In this document: piece after piece, positions 43,501-51,257 of the stretch
Layout of the letters: each line of letters opens with the position of its first letter
Numbering within the stretch: the first letter of the stretch is position 1
Assembly (NCBI RefSeq): GCF_040518285.1
Contig: NZ_CP155449.1
Location: 2,294,001-2,358,000, forward strand
Reading direction: 5' to 3'
Length of the DNA: 64,000 nucleotides
Origin: Knoellia sp. S7-12
GTDB taxonomy: Bacteria > Actinomycetota > Actinomycetes > Actinomycetales > Dermatophilaceae
The notes under the pieces: model-generated
What the model saw: only the letters and a program-made list of their open reading frames with translations
What the model was told of the DNA's origin: nothing
Databases searched by the model: none
Translations under genes and position numbers: made by a program

Positions 43501-44269
43501 CCTGGCTCAGGAGCACGAGGGCAAGCAGATCACCTTCGCCGACACCCAGGGGCCACCTGTCCCGGTCATCACCTCACCGGAGTGGTCGGGATCGGAGACG
43601 GGTGGGCGGCGCTACTCCCCCTTCACCATCAACGTCGAGCGCAAGAAGCCCTGGCACACCCTGACCGGGCGGATGCACTTCTATCTGGACCACGACTGGA
43701 TGACGGAGCTCGGTGAGGGCCTGCCCGTGTACCGACCGCCACTGAACATGGCGGCACTGTTCGCCGAGCCCGCTCTCGGCACCGTATCCGACGGATCGGC
43801 CGGACAGGTCGAGGGGCTGACCGTGCGCTACCTGACACCACACAACAAGTGGTCGATCCACTCGGAGTATCAGGACAACCTCTTCATGCTCTCGCTGTCG
43901 CGCGGCGGGCAGAACATCTGGATGAGCGACCGGGACGCCGCCAAGGTCGGCATCGCGGACAACGACTGGATCGAGGCGGTCAACCGCAACGGCGTCGTGG
44001 TGGCCCGGGCGATCGTCTCGCACCGCATGCCCGAAGGCACGGTGTACATGTACCACGCCCAGGATCGGCTGATCGACGTCCCGCTCGCGGAAACCTCCGG
44101 GAAGCGGGGCGGCATACACAACTCACTGACACGGCTGCTCGTGAAGCCGTCCCACCTGATCGGCGGCTATGCCCAGCTGACGTTCGCCTTCAACTATCTC
44201 GGCCCCACCGGCAACCAACGTGACGAGGTCACCATCATCCGCAAGCGAAGCCAGGACGTGACGTACTGA
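40514..44269 (+). CDS. narG: Respiratory nitrate reductase, alpha subunit
   Basis: 1251 residues, molybdopterin enzyme. The FS0 cluster ligands are visible with exact spacing: His67, Cys71, Cys75 and Cys110 (H-x3-C-x3-C-x34-C). Asp237 in FYDWYADLP is the expected Mo ligand. A vestigial twin-Arg (RSRRFF) lies near the N-terminus, as in other NarG proteins. It reduces nitrate to nitrite on the cytoplasmic side of the membrane as part of NarGHI. Start is TTG at 40514, overlapping the narK stop; an ATG 39 bp downstream is an alternative but would break the coupling. Confidence 0.96.
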   Translation: MTPSQKKSTSDIGMDGSLTEALVRSRRFFTKGTVSEDLRTISQVGGRGADDFYRDRWSHDKVVRSTHGVNCTGSCSWKVYVKDGIITWETQQTDYPSVGPDSPEYEPRGCPRGAAFSWYTYSPTRVRYPYVRGVLLQMFREAKAQHDGDPVRAWEHIVENPLRAKAYKSARGKGGLVRATWDEASEIIAAAHVHTIKKYGPDRVAGFSPIPAMSMVSHASGARFVNLIGGSMLSFYDWYADLPVASPQVFGDQTDVPESGDWWNAGYLIMWGSNLPVTRTPDAHWMVEARYRGQKVIAVAPDYADNVKFADEWLPAKPGTDAALAMAMGHVVLKEFFVDRATPYFTEYVKSYTDLPHLVRLEEAADGEYTAGKFLTAADLSDHTDEENAAFKTVLIDSSTGEAVVPHGSLGHRYGEAGVGKWNLDLGEVNPVLSLLDSATESVVVRMPRFDTPDGAAADLPRGVPVRRVDGHLVTTVFDLLLAQYGVGRTHGGQPLPGAWPTGDNKGYDDAQAPYTPAWQEAITGVPAATAARIGREFAQNAEESKGRSMIVMGAGTNHWFHSDTIYRAFLTLTNLTGCQGVNGGGWAHYVGQEKVRPITGYTQIANALDWNRPPRNMIQTAYWYLHTNQFRYDQFGADTLSATTGKGQLAGKSTADVIAQSARMGWMPSYPTFDRNPLDLSDDAAAAGKPVGEYVVEQLKSGELDFAGEDPDAPTNYPRILSIWRANLLGSSGKGNEYFLKHLLGTDSSVRASETPEAQRPVDVTWRDEAPEGKLDLLMTIDFRQTSTTIFSDVVLPAATWYEKHDLNTTDMHPFVHSFNPAIAPPWQTRTDWDAWQTIAEKFSELAATHLGVRKDVVAVPLTHDTPDAMANPHGVVRDWKKGECEPIPGVTMPKLVEVERDYGAVAQKMNALGPLVDTLGATTKGVTFELSKQVEYLRAKNGTVRGGVADGRPSLKKDVNVCEAILALSGTTNGHLATQGFKTLEKRTGVQLADLAQEHEGKQITFADTQGPPVPVITSPEWSGSETGGRRYSPFTINVERKKPWHTLTGRMHFYLDHDWMTELGEGLPVYRPPLNMAALFAEPALGTVSDGSAGQVEGLTVRYLTPHNKWSIHSEYQDNLFMLSLSRGGQNIWMSDRDAAKVGIADNDWIEAVNRNGVVVARAIVSHRMPEGTVYMYHAQDRLIDVPLAETSGKRGGIHNSLTRLLVKPSHLIGGYAQLTFAFNYLGPTGNQRDEVTIIRKRSQDVTY

Positions 44270-45918
44270 TGAAGGTCATGGCGCAGATGGCGATGGTCAT
44301 GAACCTCGACAAGTGCATTGGGTGCCACACCTGTTCGGTCACGTGCAAGCAGGCGTGGACCAACCGCTCGGGCACCGAGTACATCTGGTTCAACAACGTC
44401 GAGACCCGGCCCGGGCTCGGCTACCCGCGCACCTACGAGGACCAGGAGAAGTGGAAGGGCGGCTGGGAGCTCACCAAGAGCGGTCGCATGAAGCTCAAGG
44501 GTGGTGGGCGTCTCAAGAACCTCATGACGATCTTCTCCAACCCCAAGCTCCCCTCGATCGGTGAGTACTACGAGCCGTGGACCTATGACTACTCGACCCT
44601 GACGGATGCACCGGCCCAGGAGCACACTCCGGTGGCCCGGCCCAAGTCGTTGATCAGCGGCAAGAACATGAAGATCGAGTGGTCGGCCAACTGGGACGAC
44701 GACCTCGGGGGCTCGACCGCTACGGCGCACCGAGACCCCATGCTCAAGAAGATCGCCGACAAGGTGAAGTTCGAGTTCGAGCAGACCTTCATGTTCTACC
44801 TGCCGCGGATCTGTGAGCACTGCCTGAACCCTTCGTGTGCAGCATCGTGCCCCAGCGGCGCGATCTACAAGCGCGAGGAGGACGGCATCGTCCTGGTCGA
44901 CCAGGACAAGTGCCGCGGCTGGCGCAAGTGCGTCTCGGGCTGTCCCTACAAGAAGATCTACTTCAACCACCGCACCGGCAAGGCCGAGAAGTGCACCTTC
45001 TGCTTCCCGCGCATCGAGGTCGGCCTCCCGACGGTCTGTGCCGAGACCTGCGTGGGCCGACTGCGCTACATCGGCCTGATGCTCTACGACGCCGACAGGG
45101 TTCTCGCAGCGGCTTCCACCACCGATGACCACGGCCTCTATGAGGCACAACGCGATGTCTTCCTCGATCCGTTCGACCCCGAGGTGATCCGCGAGGCCGA
45201 GGCCGCGGGCATCGCCCGTGATTGGGTCGACGCGGCCCAGCGCTCCCCCATCTATGCGCTGATCAACACGTTCAAGGTCGCGCTGCCGCTGCACCCGGAG
45301 TACCGCACCATGCCCATGGTCTGGTACATCCCGCCGCTGTCGCCTGTCGTTGACGTCGTCGCCGAGACCGGGGAGGACGCCGAGGACAAGGGCAACCTCT
45401 TCGCGGCGATCGACGCGCTGCGCATCCCCATCGAGTACCTCGCCGAACTCTTCACGGCCGGTGACGTGGCACCCGTCGACGCCGTGCTCAAGAAGCTCGC
45501 AGCGATGCGTTGCTACATGCGCGACATCAACATGGGACGCGATCCTGACGCCTCCATCCCTGCCGCGGTCGGGATGAGCGAGGAGGAGATGTATGACATG
45601 TACCGCCTCCTCGCCATCGCGAAATACGACGAGCGCTACGTCATCCCGGCCGCGCACGCCGAGCAGGCCCACTCCCTGGAGGAGCTGTCCACGGAGTGCT
45701 CCGTCTCGGAATATGGCGGCGGGCAGCAGGACCTGTTCGGCGAAGGCTCCGGCAAGCCGACGCCGATCGCGGTCGAGAACTTCGAGATGTTGCAGGACCG
45801 ACAGACGTCCGACTCCCTCGCTGGCCCCGAGAACAAGAGAAGCCGCGTCAATCTGCTCAATTGGGATGGCAAGGGCTCACCGCCCGGGATGTTCCCGCCG
45901 AGCGGCTCCAACTCATGA
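44269..45918 (+). CDS. narH: Respiratory nitrate reductase, beta subunit
   Basis: 549 residues carrying four Cys clusters: CIGCHTCSVTCKQAW, CEHCLNPSCAASCPSG, CRGWRKCVSGCPYKK (Trp replacing one Cys, as expected for the 3Fe-4S cluster) and CTFCFPRIEVGLPTVCAETC. These hold the iron-sulfur chain that passes electrons from NarI to NarG. The start shares one base with the narG stop (TGATG). The length and C-terminal region are normal. Confidence 0.96.
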   Translation: MKVMAQMAMVMNLDKCIGCHTCSVTCKQAWTNRSGTEYIWFNNVETRPGLGYPRTYEDQEKWKGGWELTKSGRMKLKGGGRLKNLMTIFSNPKLPSIGEYYEPWTYDYSTLTDAPAQEHTPVARPKSLISGKNMKIEWSANWDDDLGGSTATAHRDPMLKKIADKVKFEFEQTFMFYLPRICEHCLNPSCAASCPSGAIYKREEDGIVLVDQDKCRGWRKCVSGCPYKKIYFNHRTGKAEKCTFCFPRIEVGLPTVCAETCVGRLRYIGLMLYDADRVLAAASTTDDHGLYEAQRDVFLDPFDPEVIREAEAAGIARDWVDAAQRSPIYALINTFKVALPLHPEYRTMPMVWYIPPLSPVVDVVAETGEDAEDKGNLFAAIDALRIPIEYLAELFTAGDVAPVDAVLKKLAAMRCYMRDINMGRDPDASIPAAVGMSEEEMYDMYRLLAIAKYDERYVIPAAHAEQAHSLEELSTECSVSEYGGGQQDLFGEGSGKPTPIAVENFEMLQDRQTSDSLAGPENKRSRVNLLNWDGKGSPPGMFPPSGSNS

Positions 45919-46637
45919 GCAGCCGCCGACCCAACCCGACACTGCCCCCCGACCAGCTCACTATCGTGTGGCAGTCCGTCTCCCTTCTCTTGGACTACCC
46001 GGACCAGGATCTGCTCGGCCGTACCGGCTTGCTCAGGTCGGCGTCACACGGCGTGCCCGCCACGATCGGCGACTCCATCCGGGCCTTCCTCGACCATCTC
46101 GAGGCCACGCCGCTCCCAGCACTTCAGGCCGACTACGTCGAGACCTTTGACACGAGGCGACGCTGCAACCTCTTTTTGACCTACTTCGCCCATGGCGACA
46201 CCCGCAAACGCGGGATGGCCCTGCTGCGCTTCAAGCAGACCTACCTGCGGGCGGGGTTTGAGCTCGACGATGCAGAACTGCCCGACCATCTCTGCGTCGT
46301 GCTGGAGTTCGCCGCCACAGTCGACCAAGGACTCGGCCGCGACCTCATGCTCGACCACCGCGCCGGACTTGAGCTCCTGCGCATCTCGCTGCGGGATCTC
46401 GGGTCACCGTGGGCGAGCCTGATCGACGCCGTCACCGCGACCCTGCCGCCGCTTCGCGGTGAGGAGCGGGATGCCGTCAGGCGCCTCGCAGCCGAGGGGC
46501 CGCCTGAGGAAGAGGTCGGGCTCGCCCCCTTTGCCAACCCGCAGTTCAGCCCCGGCACGCCCACGGGCGCCCCACCTGGTGCTGCACCCGCATCCATCTC
46601 GCTGCCCATGCCGTCGTTCCCAGGAGCCCGCACATGA
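45915..46637 (+). CDS. narJ: Nitrate reductase assembly chaperone (delta subunit)
   Basis: 240 residues from the ATG at 45915 (ATGA with narH). NarJ-type helical chaperone: SLLLDYPDQDL near the N-terminus, YVETFDTRRRCNLFLTYFAHGDTRKRGMALL and the family stretch DHLCVVLEFAA. The last ~50 residues are Pro/Gly/Ala-rich and probably disordered. It binds NarG before membrane attachment and helps Mo cofactor insertion; it is not part of the final enzyme. Confidence 0.92.
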   Translation: MSSRRPNPTLPPDQLTIVWQSVSLLLDYPDQDLLGRTGLLRSASHGVPATIGDSIRAFLDHLEATPLPALQADYVETFDTRRRCNLFLTYFAHGDTRKRGMALLRFKQTYLRAGFELDDAELPDHLCVVLEFAATVDQGLGRDLMLDHRAGLELLRISLRDLGSPWASLIDAVTATLPPLRGEERDAVRRLAAEGPPEEEVGLAPFANPQFSPGTPTGAPPGAAPASISLPMPSFPGART

Positions 46638-47362
46638 ACGAGTTCCTCTTCGTCATCTTCCCCTACCTCTGCCTGACGACGTTCGTGGTCGGCCACCTGT
46701 GGCGCTACCGATACGACAAGTTCGGGTGGACCACCAGGTCATCCCAGCTCTACGAGAACCGCCTGCTGCGGATCGGGAGTCCGCTGTTCCACTTCGGCAT
46801 GCTCGGAGTCGTTGCTGGCCACATCATCGGCCTGCTCGTCCCGCAGTCCTGGACCGACTGGGCCGGCATCAGCGAGCACACCTATCACGTGGTCGCCGTC
46901 GGGGGCGGTCTTCTGGCAGGTGTCATGACGGTCGTCGGAATGGTCATCCTGATCTACCGACGACGCACCGTCGGCCCGGTCTTCTCCGCCACCACCGTGA
47001 TGGACAAGGTGATGTACGCCTTCCTCGCAGTCGTCATCGTGCTGGGCATGTGGAACACCATCGCGGGATCGATCCTGACCATCGGCGGCGAGTACAACTA
47101 CCGCGAGGGTGTGTCCGTCTGGTACCGGTCGTTCCTGGCCTTCCAGCCCGATGCCGCACTGATGGCGGAGGCACCCCTGGGATTCCAGCTGCACGCCCTC
47201 GTCGCCTTCGGGCTTTTTGCGCTGTGGCCCTTCACCCGCCTGGTCCACGTCTTCAGCGCCCCGCTCGGCTACCTCACCCGCCCCTACATCGTGTACCGCA
47301 GCCGCGATGACACCCAGCTGGGGAGCCACCGGCCACGCCGCGGCTGGGACCGGATCGGCTGA
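46634..47362 (+). CDS. narI: Respiratory nitrate reductase, gamma (cytochrome b) subunit
   Basis: 242 residues with five membrane helices. Candidate haem-ligand His pairs are in LFHFGMLGVVAGHIIG (helix 2) and in LGFQLHALVAF and FTRLVHVFSAPLGY (helices 4-5), the NarI pattern. It takes electrons from menaquinol and passes them to NarH. The ATGA overlap with narJ ends an operon in which every junction from narK to narI overlaps. Confidence 0.95.
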   Translation: MNEFLFVIFPYLCLTTFVVGHLWRYRYDKFGWTTRSSQLYENRLLRIGSPLFHFGMLGVVAGHIIGLLVPQSWTDWAGISEHTYHVVAVGGGLLAGVMTVVGMVILIYRRRTVGPVFSATTVMDKVMYAFLAVVIVLGMWNTIAGSILTIGGEYNYREGVSVWYRSFLAFQPDAALMAEAPLGFQLHALVAFGLFALWPFTRLVHVFSAPLGYLTRPYIVYRSRDDTQLGSHRPRRGWDRIG

Positions 47363-47366
47363 GGGC

Positions 47367-47401
47367 GTCAGTGCGGGTCAGTGGGACGTCAGCGAGGTCA
47401 G
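47367..47401. repeat. Four phased GTCAG repeats between narI and the cupin-like gene
   Basis: GTCAG occurs at 47367, 47377, 47388 and 47397, spaced 10, 11 and 9 bp, about one helical turn apart. It lies between convergent genes and partly overlaps the cupin-like stop codon. No hairpin terminator was seen here. Confidence 0.6.
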
Positions 47402-47775
47402 TGCAGAGCGACGGTGAGCAGGACCACGGCATCGGTGATCGCGCTCAGTGCGTGACGCTCAGCGGGGATGGCCACGATCTCGCCCTCGTGCACTAACCAC
47501 GTCTGCCTGGCTGAACGCAGCTCGGTCCGACCCACGATCACCTGCAGCGTCGCGGCGGGAGGCGACTCGTGCTCTGCGAGTTCGGCCCCAGCGGCGAGGG
47601 CGATGACGGTGGCCCGCATGGAGGGGCCGGAGTTGATGGTCTCCGCGGCTCGCTGGGAGTGGTGGTCGCGCGCTGACTCCAGCAGGCGGGACGCAAGATC
47701 GGCCAGCATCACGACCCCGTCGTTGCTCGGATGGCGGCCGTTCGTCGTCTCGGTCTTCTCAGTCATCTCGGTCAT
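47398..47775 (-). CDS. Small cupin-like protein, possible DosR-regulated
   Basis: 125 residues; start at the ATG at 47775 or 47766 after GGAAGG. The C-terminal half looks like a single cupin barrel: VIALAAGAELAEHESPPAATLQVIVGRTEL with the GEIVAIPAERHALSAITDAVVLLTVAL ending, as in many small cupins; only one His/Glu set is obvious (AEHES). Function unknown. Its upstream region carries a DosR-like box with the shared -10 geometry, so it probably belongs to the hypoxia regulon and faces the nar operon. Confidence 0.75.
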   Translation of the reverse strand: MTEMTEKTETTNGRHPSNDGVVMLADLASRLLESARDHHSQRAAETINSGPSMRATVIALAAGAELAEHESPPAATLQVIVGRTELRSARQTWLVHEGEIVAIPAERHALSAITDAVVLLTVALH

Positions 47776-47844
47776 TCCTTCCGCGCCGCGGCGTCCGTGT
47801 GCCGGGGTCACTTCAAGAGTCGCAGCGTCGCAACGCGCCGGACA

Positions 47845-47858
47845 GGGACCAAGGGCCC
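47845..47858 (-). promoter_or_regulatory. DosR-like box upstream of the cupin-like gene
   Basis: GGGACCAAGGGCCC on plus (GGGCCCTTGGTCCC on minus). With +1 at 47809 (a G on the minus strand), 42.5 bp from the centre, -12 to -7 reads GACTCT, with A at -11 and T at -7. This leaves a leader of about 34-43 bases. Confidence 0.65.
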
Positions 47859-47935
47859 CTTGTCCTCGCAGGCGCGCAGAACGCCACGATCAGCGGTGGG
47901 GCCCGTTGGGTCGGCCTCACAGCGAGACAGGGTGC

Positions 47936-47982
47936 ACAAAAAGAACCGCAGCTCAGGTGGCGAGACCTGTGCTGCGGTTCTT
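47936..47982 (-). terminator. Terminator after the tRNA Gly-Cys-Val cluster
   Basis: Arms AAGAACCGCAGC (47941-47952) and GCTGCGGTTCTT (47971-47982), with an inner CAGGT/ACCTG pairing. Read leftward it runs into TTCTTTTTG, a good U-tract. It starts four bases past the 3' end of tRNA-Val(GAC). Confidence 0.85.
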
Positions 47983-47985
47983 CGG

Positions 47986-48057
47986 TGGGCGATACTGGGA
48001 TCGAACCAGTGACCTCTTCCGTGTCAGGGAAGCGCGCTACCGCTGCGCCAATCGCCC
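47986..48057 (-). tRNA. tRNA-Val (anticodon GAC)
   Basis: Minus-strand cloverleaf with acceptor GGGCGAT/ATCGCCC, D arm TTGGCGCAGCGGTAGCGC, anticodon stem CTTCC/GGAAG with loop CTGACAC (GAC), and T arm with GGTTCGATCC. Discriminator A. Last of three tRNAs read leftward. Confidence 0.95.
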
Positions 48058-48074
48058 GTGAGGGGTCCTACTTG

Positions 48075-48145
48075 AGGTGGAGACGGGATTTGAACCCGTG
48101 TAAACGGCTTTGCAGGCCGCTGCCTCGCCTCTCGGCCACTCCACC
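48075..48145 (-). tRNA. tRNA-Cys (anticodon GCA)
   Basis: Acceptor GGTGGAG/CTCCACC, anticodon stem GCGGC/GCCGT (one G-T pair) with loop CTGCAAA (GCA), T arm GGGTTCAAATCCC. Middle member of the Gly-Cys-Val set common in actinobacteria. Confidence 0.95.
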
Positions 48146-48168
48146 ATTGAGGGGTGGCTAACCCTCCG

Positions 48169-48241
48169 AGCGGATGACCGGGTTCGAACCGGCGACCTCA
48201 ACCTTGGCAAGGTTGCGCTCTACCAACTGAGCTACATCCGC
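48169..48241 (-). tRNA. tRNA-Gly (anticodon GCC)
   Basis: Acceptor GCGGATG/CATCCGC, D arm TAGCTCAGTTGGTAGAGC, anticodon stem CAACC/GGTTG with loop TTGCCAA (GCC), T arm with GGTTCGAACC. First of the leftward cluster. Confidence 0.95.
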
Positions 48242-48279
48242 GAAACGCTCTCGAACTTTCGTTCTTGGCGTGCGGACAG

Positions 48280-48309
48280 ACATTAACTGATCCCAGACGT
48301 GAACTCCAA
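48280..48309 (-). promoter_or_regulatory. Promoter of the tRNA Gly-Cys-Val cluster
   Basis: On the minus strand TTGGAG (48304-48309) and TAATGT (48280-48285) are separated by 18 bp and lie 38 bp before the tRNA-Gly 5' end. It is the only sigma-70-like pair found in that space. Confidence 0.5.
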
Positions 48310-48320
48310 ACCCACCCGTT

Positions 48321-49475
48321 TCAGCGGCCCGATCCGATGCGAATCCGGGGGATCACCAAGGTTTCATCGTCCTGGATCGGGGTCATGGGACGCCGCGCTG
48401 CGTCGCGTATGCCGCGCAGGTCCAGATCGTCGTCAGCGTCGTCACCTTCGCCCCCCTCCGCGTTGCGGTCACCGGCTCGGTCCCCCTGACCCTGTTCACC
48501 TTCCGCTGCCTCCTGAGCATCCCGCTCTGCGGCGCGTGGGGGTCGGAGGAAGGCCGCCAAACGCTCACGCAACCCTCGCTGCTCCCCGGAGGGCCAGAGG
48601 TTGCGTATCCCGGCATTGAGGGCGGCACCGATGAGCACCGCGATGGCGAGCATGTAGAGCCAGATCAGCAGCACGATCGGAGCGCTCAGTGGCCCATAGA
48701 TCGAGGACCCACCGAGCGAGGCAGCGATCGACCCGCGCACCGCGAACGACGCGATGACCCAGATGAGGAGCGTGAGGACGGCCCCGGGGATGTCACGCGA
48801 CCAGGGGCTCCGAAGGGGCGTGGACACGTGATAGAGGCTCGTGAAGGCCGCAATGACGAGCAGGGAGACGACGGGCCAGTAGAGGAAGGTCAGGAAGTCC
48901 CAGGTGTCCGGCAGCACCTCTCCGAGCAACGTGGGGCCGATGAGCACCAGGGGGATGGTGATGACACCGACGAGGAGCGCCACGACATAGAGCGAGAAGC
49001 TCAGCGCGCGCGTCGGGACGATGCCGCGAATGCCGGACTGTCCATACATGATCGAGACCGTGTCGACCAGCACGTTGAGCGCGCGCGAGCCCGACCACAG
49101 CGACAGCACGAAGCCGACCGAGATGAGGTCGAAGCGCCCGTCCTGGAAGACGTCGTCGACCGTCGGTGACAACGTCGTCGAGATGATGTCCTCGGTGAGG
49201 AAGCGCGAGGCGTACTCGGCGATCGCCAGCCGCACGTCCATGACCGTGTCGTCGCCGAGCCAGCGACCGACGTAACCGACCCCGCCGAAGAGTCCGAGGA
49301 CCAGCGGGGGCAAGGACAGCAGCGCGAAGAAGCCGGCCTCGGAGGCCAACCCGGTCACCCGATAGCGCAGGCAGATGCGGATCGTCTCCACTGTGAGCCG
49401 CGCCAGCGACTCCAGGGCAGGGAACCGCGCCAGCCATCGCCGCAGGCGTCGCTTCGCATCGATCACCCGGGTCAC
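48321..49475 (-). CDS. YihY/BrkB family membrane protein
   Basis: 384 residues, about six helices in the first 300 residues. Family features are GLASEAGFFALLSLPPLVLGLFGG, FVLSLWSGSRALNVLVDTVSIMYGQ and the late YGPLSAPIVLLIWLYMLAIAVLIGAALNA. The C-terminal ~80 residues are charged (Ala/Glu/Gly/Asp/Arg-rich) and cytoplasmic. YihY proteins have been linked to membrane transport or stress, with no settled function. It ends near the tRNA promoter; the 5' end is 106 bp from the divergent aidB start. Confidence 0.88.
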   Translation of the reverse strand: MTRVIDAKRRLRRWLARFPALESLARLTVETIRICLRYRVTGLASEAGFFALLSLPPLVLGLFGGVGYVGRWLGDDTVMDVRLAIAEYASRFLTEDIISTTLSPTVDDVFQDGRFDLISVGFVLSLWSGSRALNVLVDTVSIMYGQSGIRGIVPTRALSFSLYVVALLVGVITIPLVLIGPTLLGEVLPDTWDFLTFLYWPVVSLLVIAAFTSLYHVSTPLRSPWSRDIPGAVLTLLIWVIASFAVRGSIAASLGGSSIYGPLSAPIVLLIWLYMLAIAVLIGAALNAGIRNLWPSGEQRGLRERLAAFLRPPRAAERDAQEAAEGEQGQGDRAGDRNAEGGEGDDADDDLDLRGIRDAARRPMTPIQDDETLVIPRIRIGSGR

Positions 49476-49581
49476 GCTATCTGTCTGCCGTTGGCGGGTC
49501 TGACCATGACACGTCTCCCGAGCGACACGAGCGGGTCACAACTCTCACCCCTCTCGCGGGTCACGGGTTAGCGTTTCGCCC

Positions 49582-51225
49582 GTGCACACCCACGACGTCG
49601 TGAACCAGGTGCCCGATTTCGTCGGCCACAACCTCTTCACCGCTGATGCCGTCGCAGTCGAGGCGATGGGCCGGTGGGGTCGGGCGGAGGACGTCGCCGA
49701 GCTCACCGATCTCGGACAACTGGCCGGGGCCGCCCAAACCCAGGCGTGGGCCGACGACGCCCACCGCAACACCCCTCGCCTCGTCACCCATGACCGCACG
49801 GGGCAGCGGATCGACGAGGTCGCCTACGACCGCGGCTACCACGACCTCATGCGCACCGCCGTGGGCCACGGACTGACCGCAGAAGCGTGGACGCGTTCCG
49901 CGGACACCGGCGCTCACCTGCGGCGCGCGGTCGGCTTCGTGACGTGGTCACGCGCAGAGGCAGGTCACCTCTGCCCCGTTTCCATGACGTATGCCGCCGC
50001 GCCCGCCTTGCGCTCCTCCCCCGCCCTTGCGGACCGCTGGCTTCCGCTGCTTGCGTCGCGGGACTACGAACCGTCTCTGAAACCGTTCTCGGACAGGCGA
50101 TCTGCGATCGCGGGGATGGGGATGACAGAGAAGCAGGGCGGCTCCGACGTCCGGTCCAACGTCACCCAGGCTGTCGCGACGCCCGGCGGCCCGGTCGAGG
50201 GTGGCGACACCTATCGGCTCACCGGTCACAAGTGGTTCTTCTCGGCCCCGATGAGTGATGTCTTCCTCGTCCTCGCGACGACCGAGGCCGGGCTGACCTG
50301 CTTCCTCGTGCCCCGCATCCTCGACGACGGCAGCCGCAACGCCCTGCGGCTGGAGCGTCTCAAGGACAAGCTCGGCAACCGCTCGAACGCCTCGTCCGAG
50401 GTCGAGTTCGATGGCGCCTGGGCAGTGCGGGTCAGTGACGACGGGCGTGGCATCCGGACCATCATCGAGATGGTCTCGTCGACTCGCCTCGACTGCGTTC
50501 TCGGTTCGTCAGCCACGATGCGGCAGGCAGCGGTCCGCGCGGTGCACCATGCGCGCCACCGCGCGGCGTTCGGCGCGAAGCTCATCGACCAGGCGCTCAT
50601 GCGCAACGTCCTTGCCGACCTCGCCATCGAGGCCGAGGCGGCGGAGCTGCTCGGCTTCCGGCTGGCCCACGCGGTCGACACGGGTGACGCGGAGTTCTCC
50701 CGGCTCGGCGTGGCACTGGGCAAGTTCTGGGTGTGCAAGCGCACCCCTCCCCTGGTTGCGGAGGCGCTCGAGTGCCTGGGTGGGGCGGGCTATGTCGAGG
50801 AGAACGGTCTCGCGCGCCTCTATCGCGAGGCACCGCTCAACTCGATCTGGGAGGGCTCCGGCAACGTCGGTGCCCTCGATGTCCTGCGGGCGATGACCCG
50901 GGAGCCGGCGAGCGTGGCGGCGCTCGACAACGAACTCTCGCTCGCCCGCGGGCACGACCGCCGTCTCGACCGCGCCATCGATGCCGTCCCCGGCCTGGTG
51001 GCGCTGGCCGGCAGTTCCGACGGCGCATGGCAGGCCCGGCGCATCGTCGAGCACCTGGCCGTCACCCTCCAGGCGGCACTCCTCGTCCAGCACTCCCCCA
51101 ACGCCGTCGCCGACACGTTCATCGCGAGCCGGCTCGGCGACCGCGGATCTGCAGCAACGTTCGGCACCCTCGACGACGTCGGCGCAGCCGAGGTCACTCA
51201 GATCCTCGACCGCACCTTCGCCTGA
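49582..51225 (+). CDS. aidB: AidB-like acyl-CoA dehydrogenase family flavoprotein
   Basis: 547 residues, GTG start. AidB-branch features: GMGMTEKQGGSDVRSN for flavin binding, TGHKWFFSAPMSDVFLVLA, GRGIRTIIEMVSSTRLDCVLGSS, and ECLGGAGYVEENGLARLYREAPLNSIWEGSGNV. E. coli AidB binds DNA and is induced by alkylating agents and anaerobiosis; its acyl-CoA dehydrogenase activity is poor. A general acyl-CoA dehydrogenase is possible but the ~547-residue length fits AidB. It converges on ppk2. Confidence 0.88.
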   Translation: MHTHDVVNQVPDFVGHNLFTADAVAVEAMGRWGRAEDVAELTDLGQLAGAAQTQAWADDAHRNTPRLVTHDRTGQRIDEVAYDRGYHDLMRTAVGHGLTAEAWTRSADTGAHLRRAVGFVTWSRAEAGHLCPVSMTYAAAPALRSSPALADRWLPLLASRDYEPSLKPFSDRRSAIAGMGMTEKQGGSDVRSNVTQAVATPGGPVEGGDTYRLTGHKWFFSAPMSDVFLVLATTEAGLTCFLVPRILDDGSRNALRLERLKDKLGNRSNASSEVEFDGAWAVRVSDDGRGIRTIIEMVSSTRLDCVLGSSATMRQAAVRAVHHARHRAAFGAKLIDQALMRNVLADLAIEAEAAELLGFRLAHAVDTGDAEFSRLGVALGKFWVCKRTPPLVAEALECLGGAGYVEENGLARLYREAPLNSIWEGSGNVGALDVLRAMTREPASVAALDNELSLARGHDRRLDRAIDAVPGLVALAGSSDGAWQARRIVEHLAVTLQAALLVQHSPNAVADTFIASRLGDRGSAATFGTLDDVGAAEVTQILDRTFA

Positions 51226-51257
51226 ACGGCGAGCCGTCCGGGCCGATCAAGGGTCGG

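Noticed and set aside
47986..48241. tRNA cluster as an integration site of a mobile element
   Set aside because: No integrase, no direct repeat of a tRNA 3' end and no change of gene content beside the cluster.
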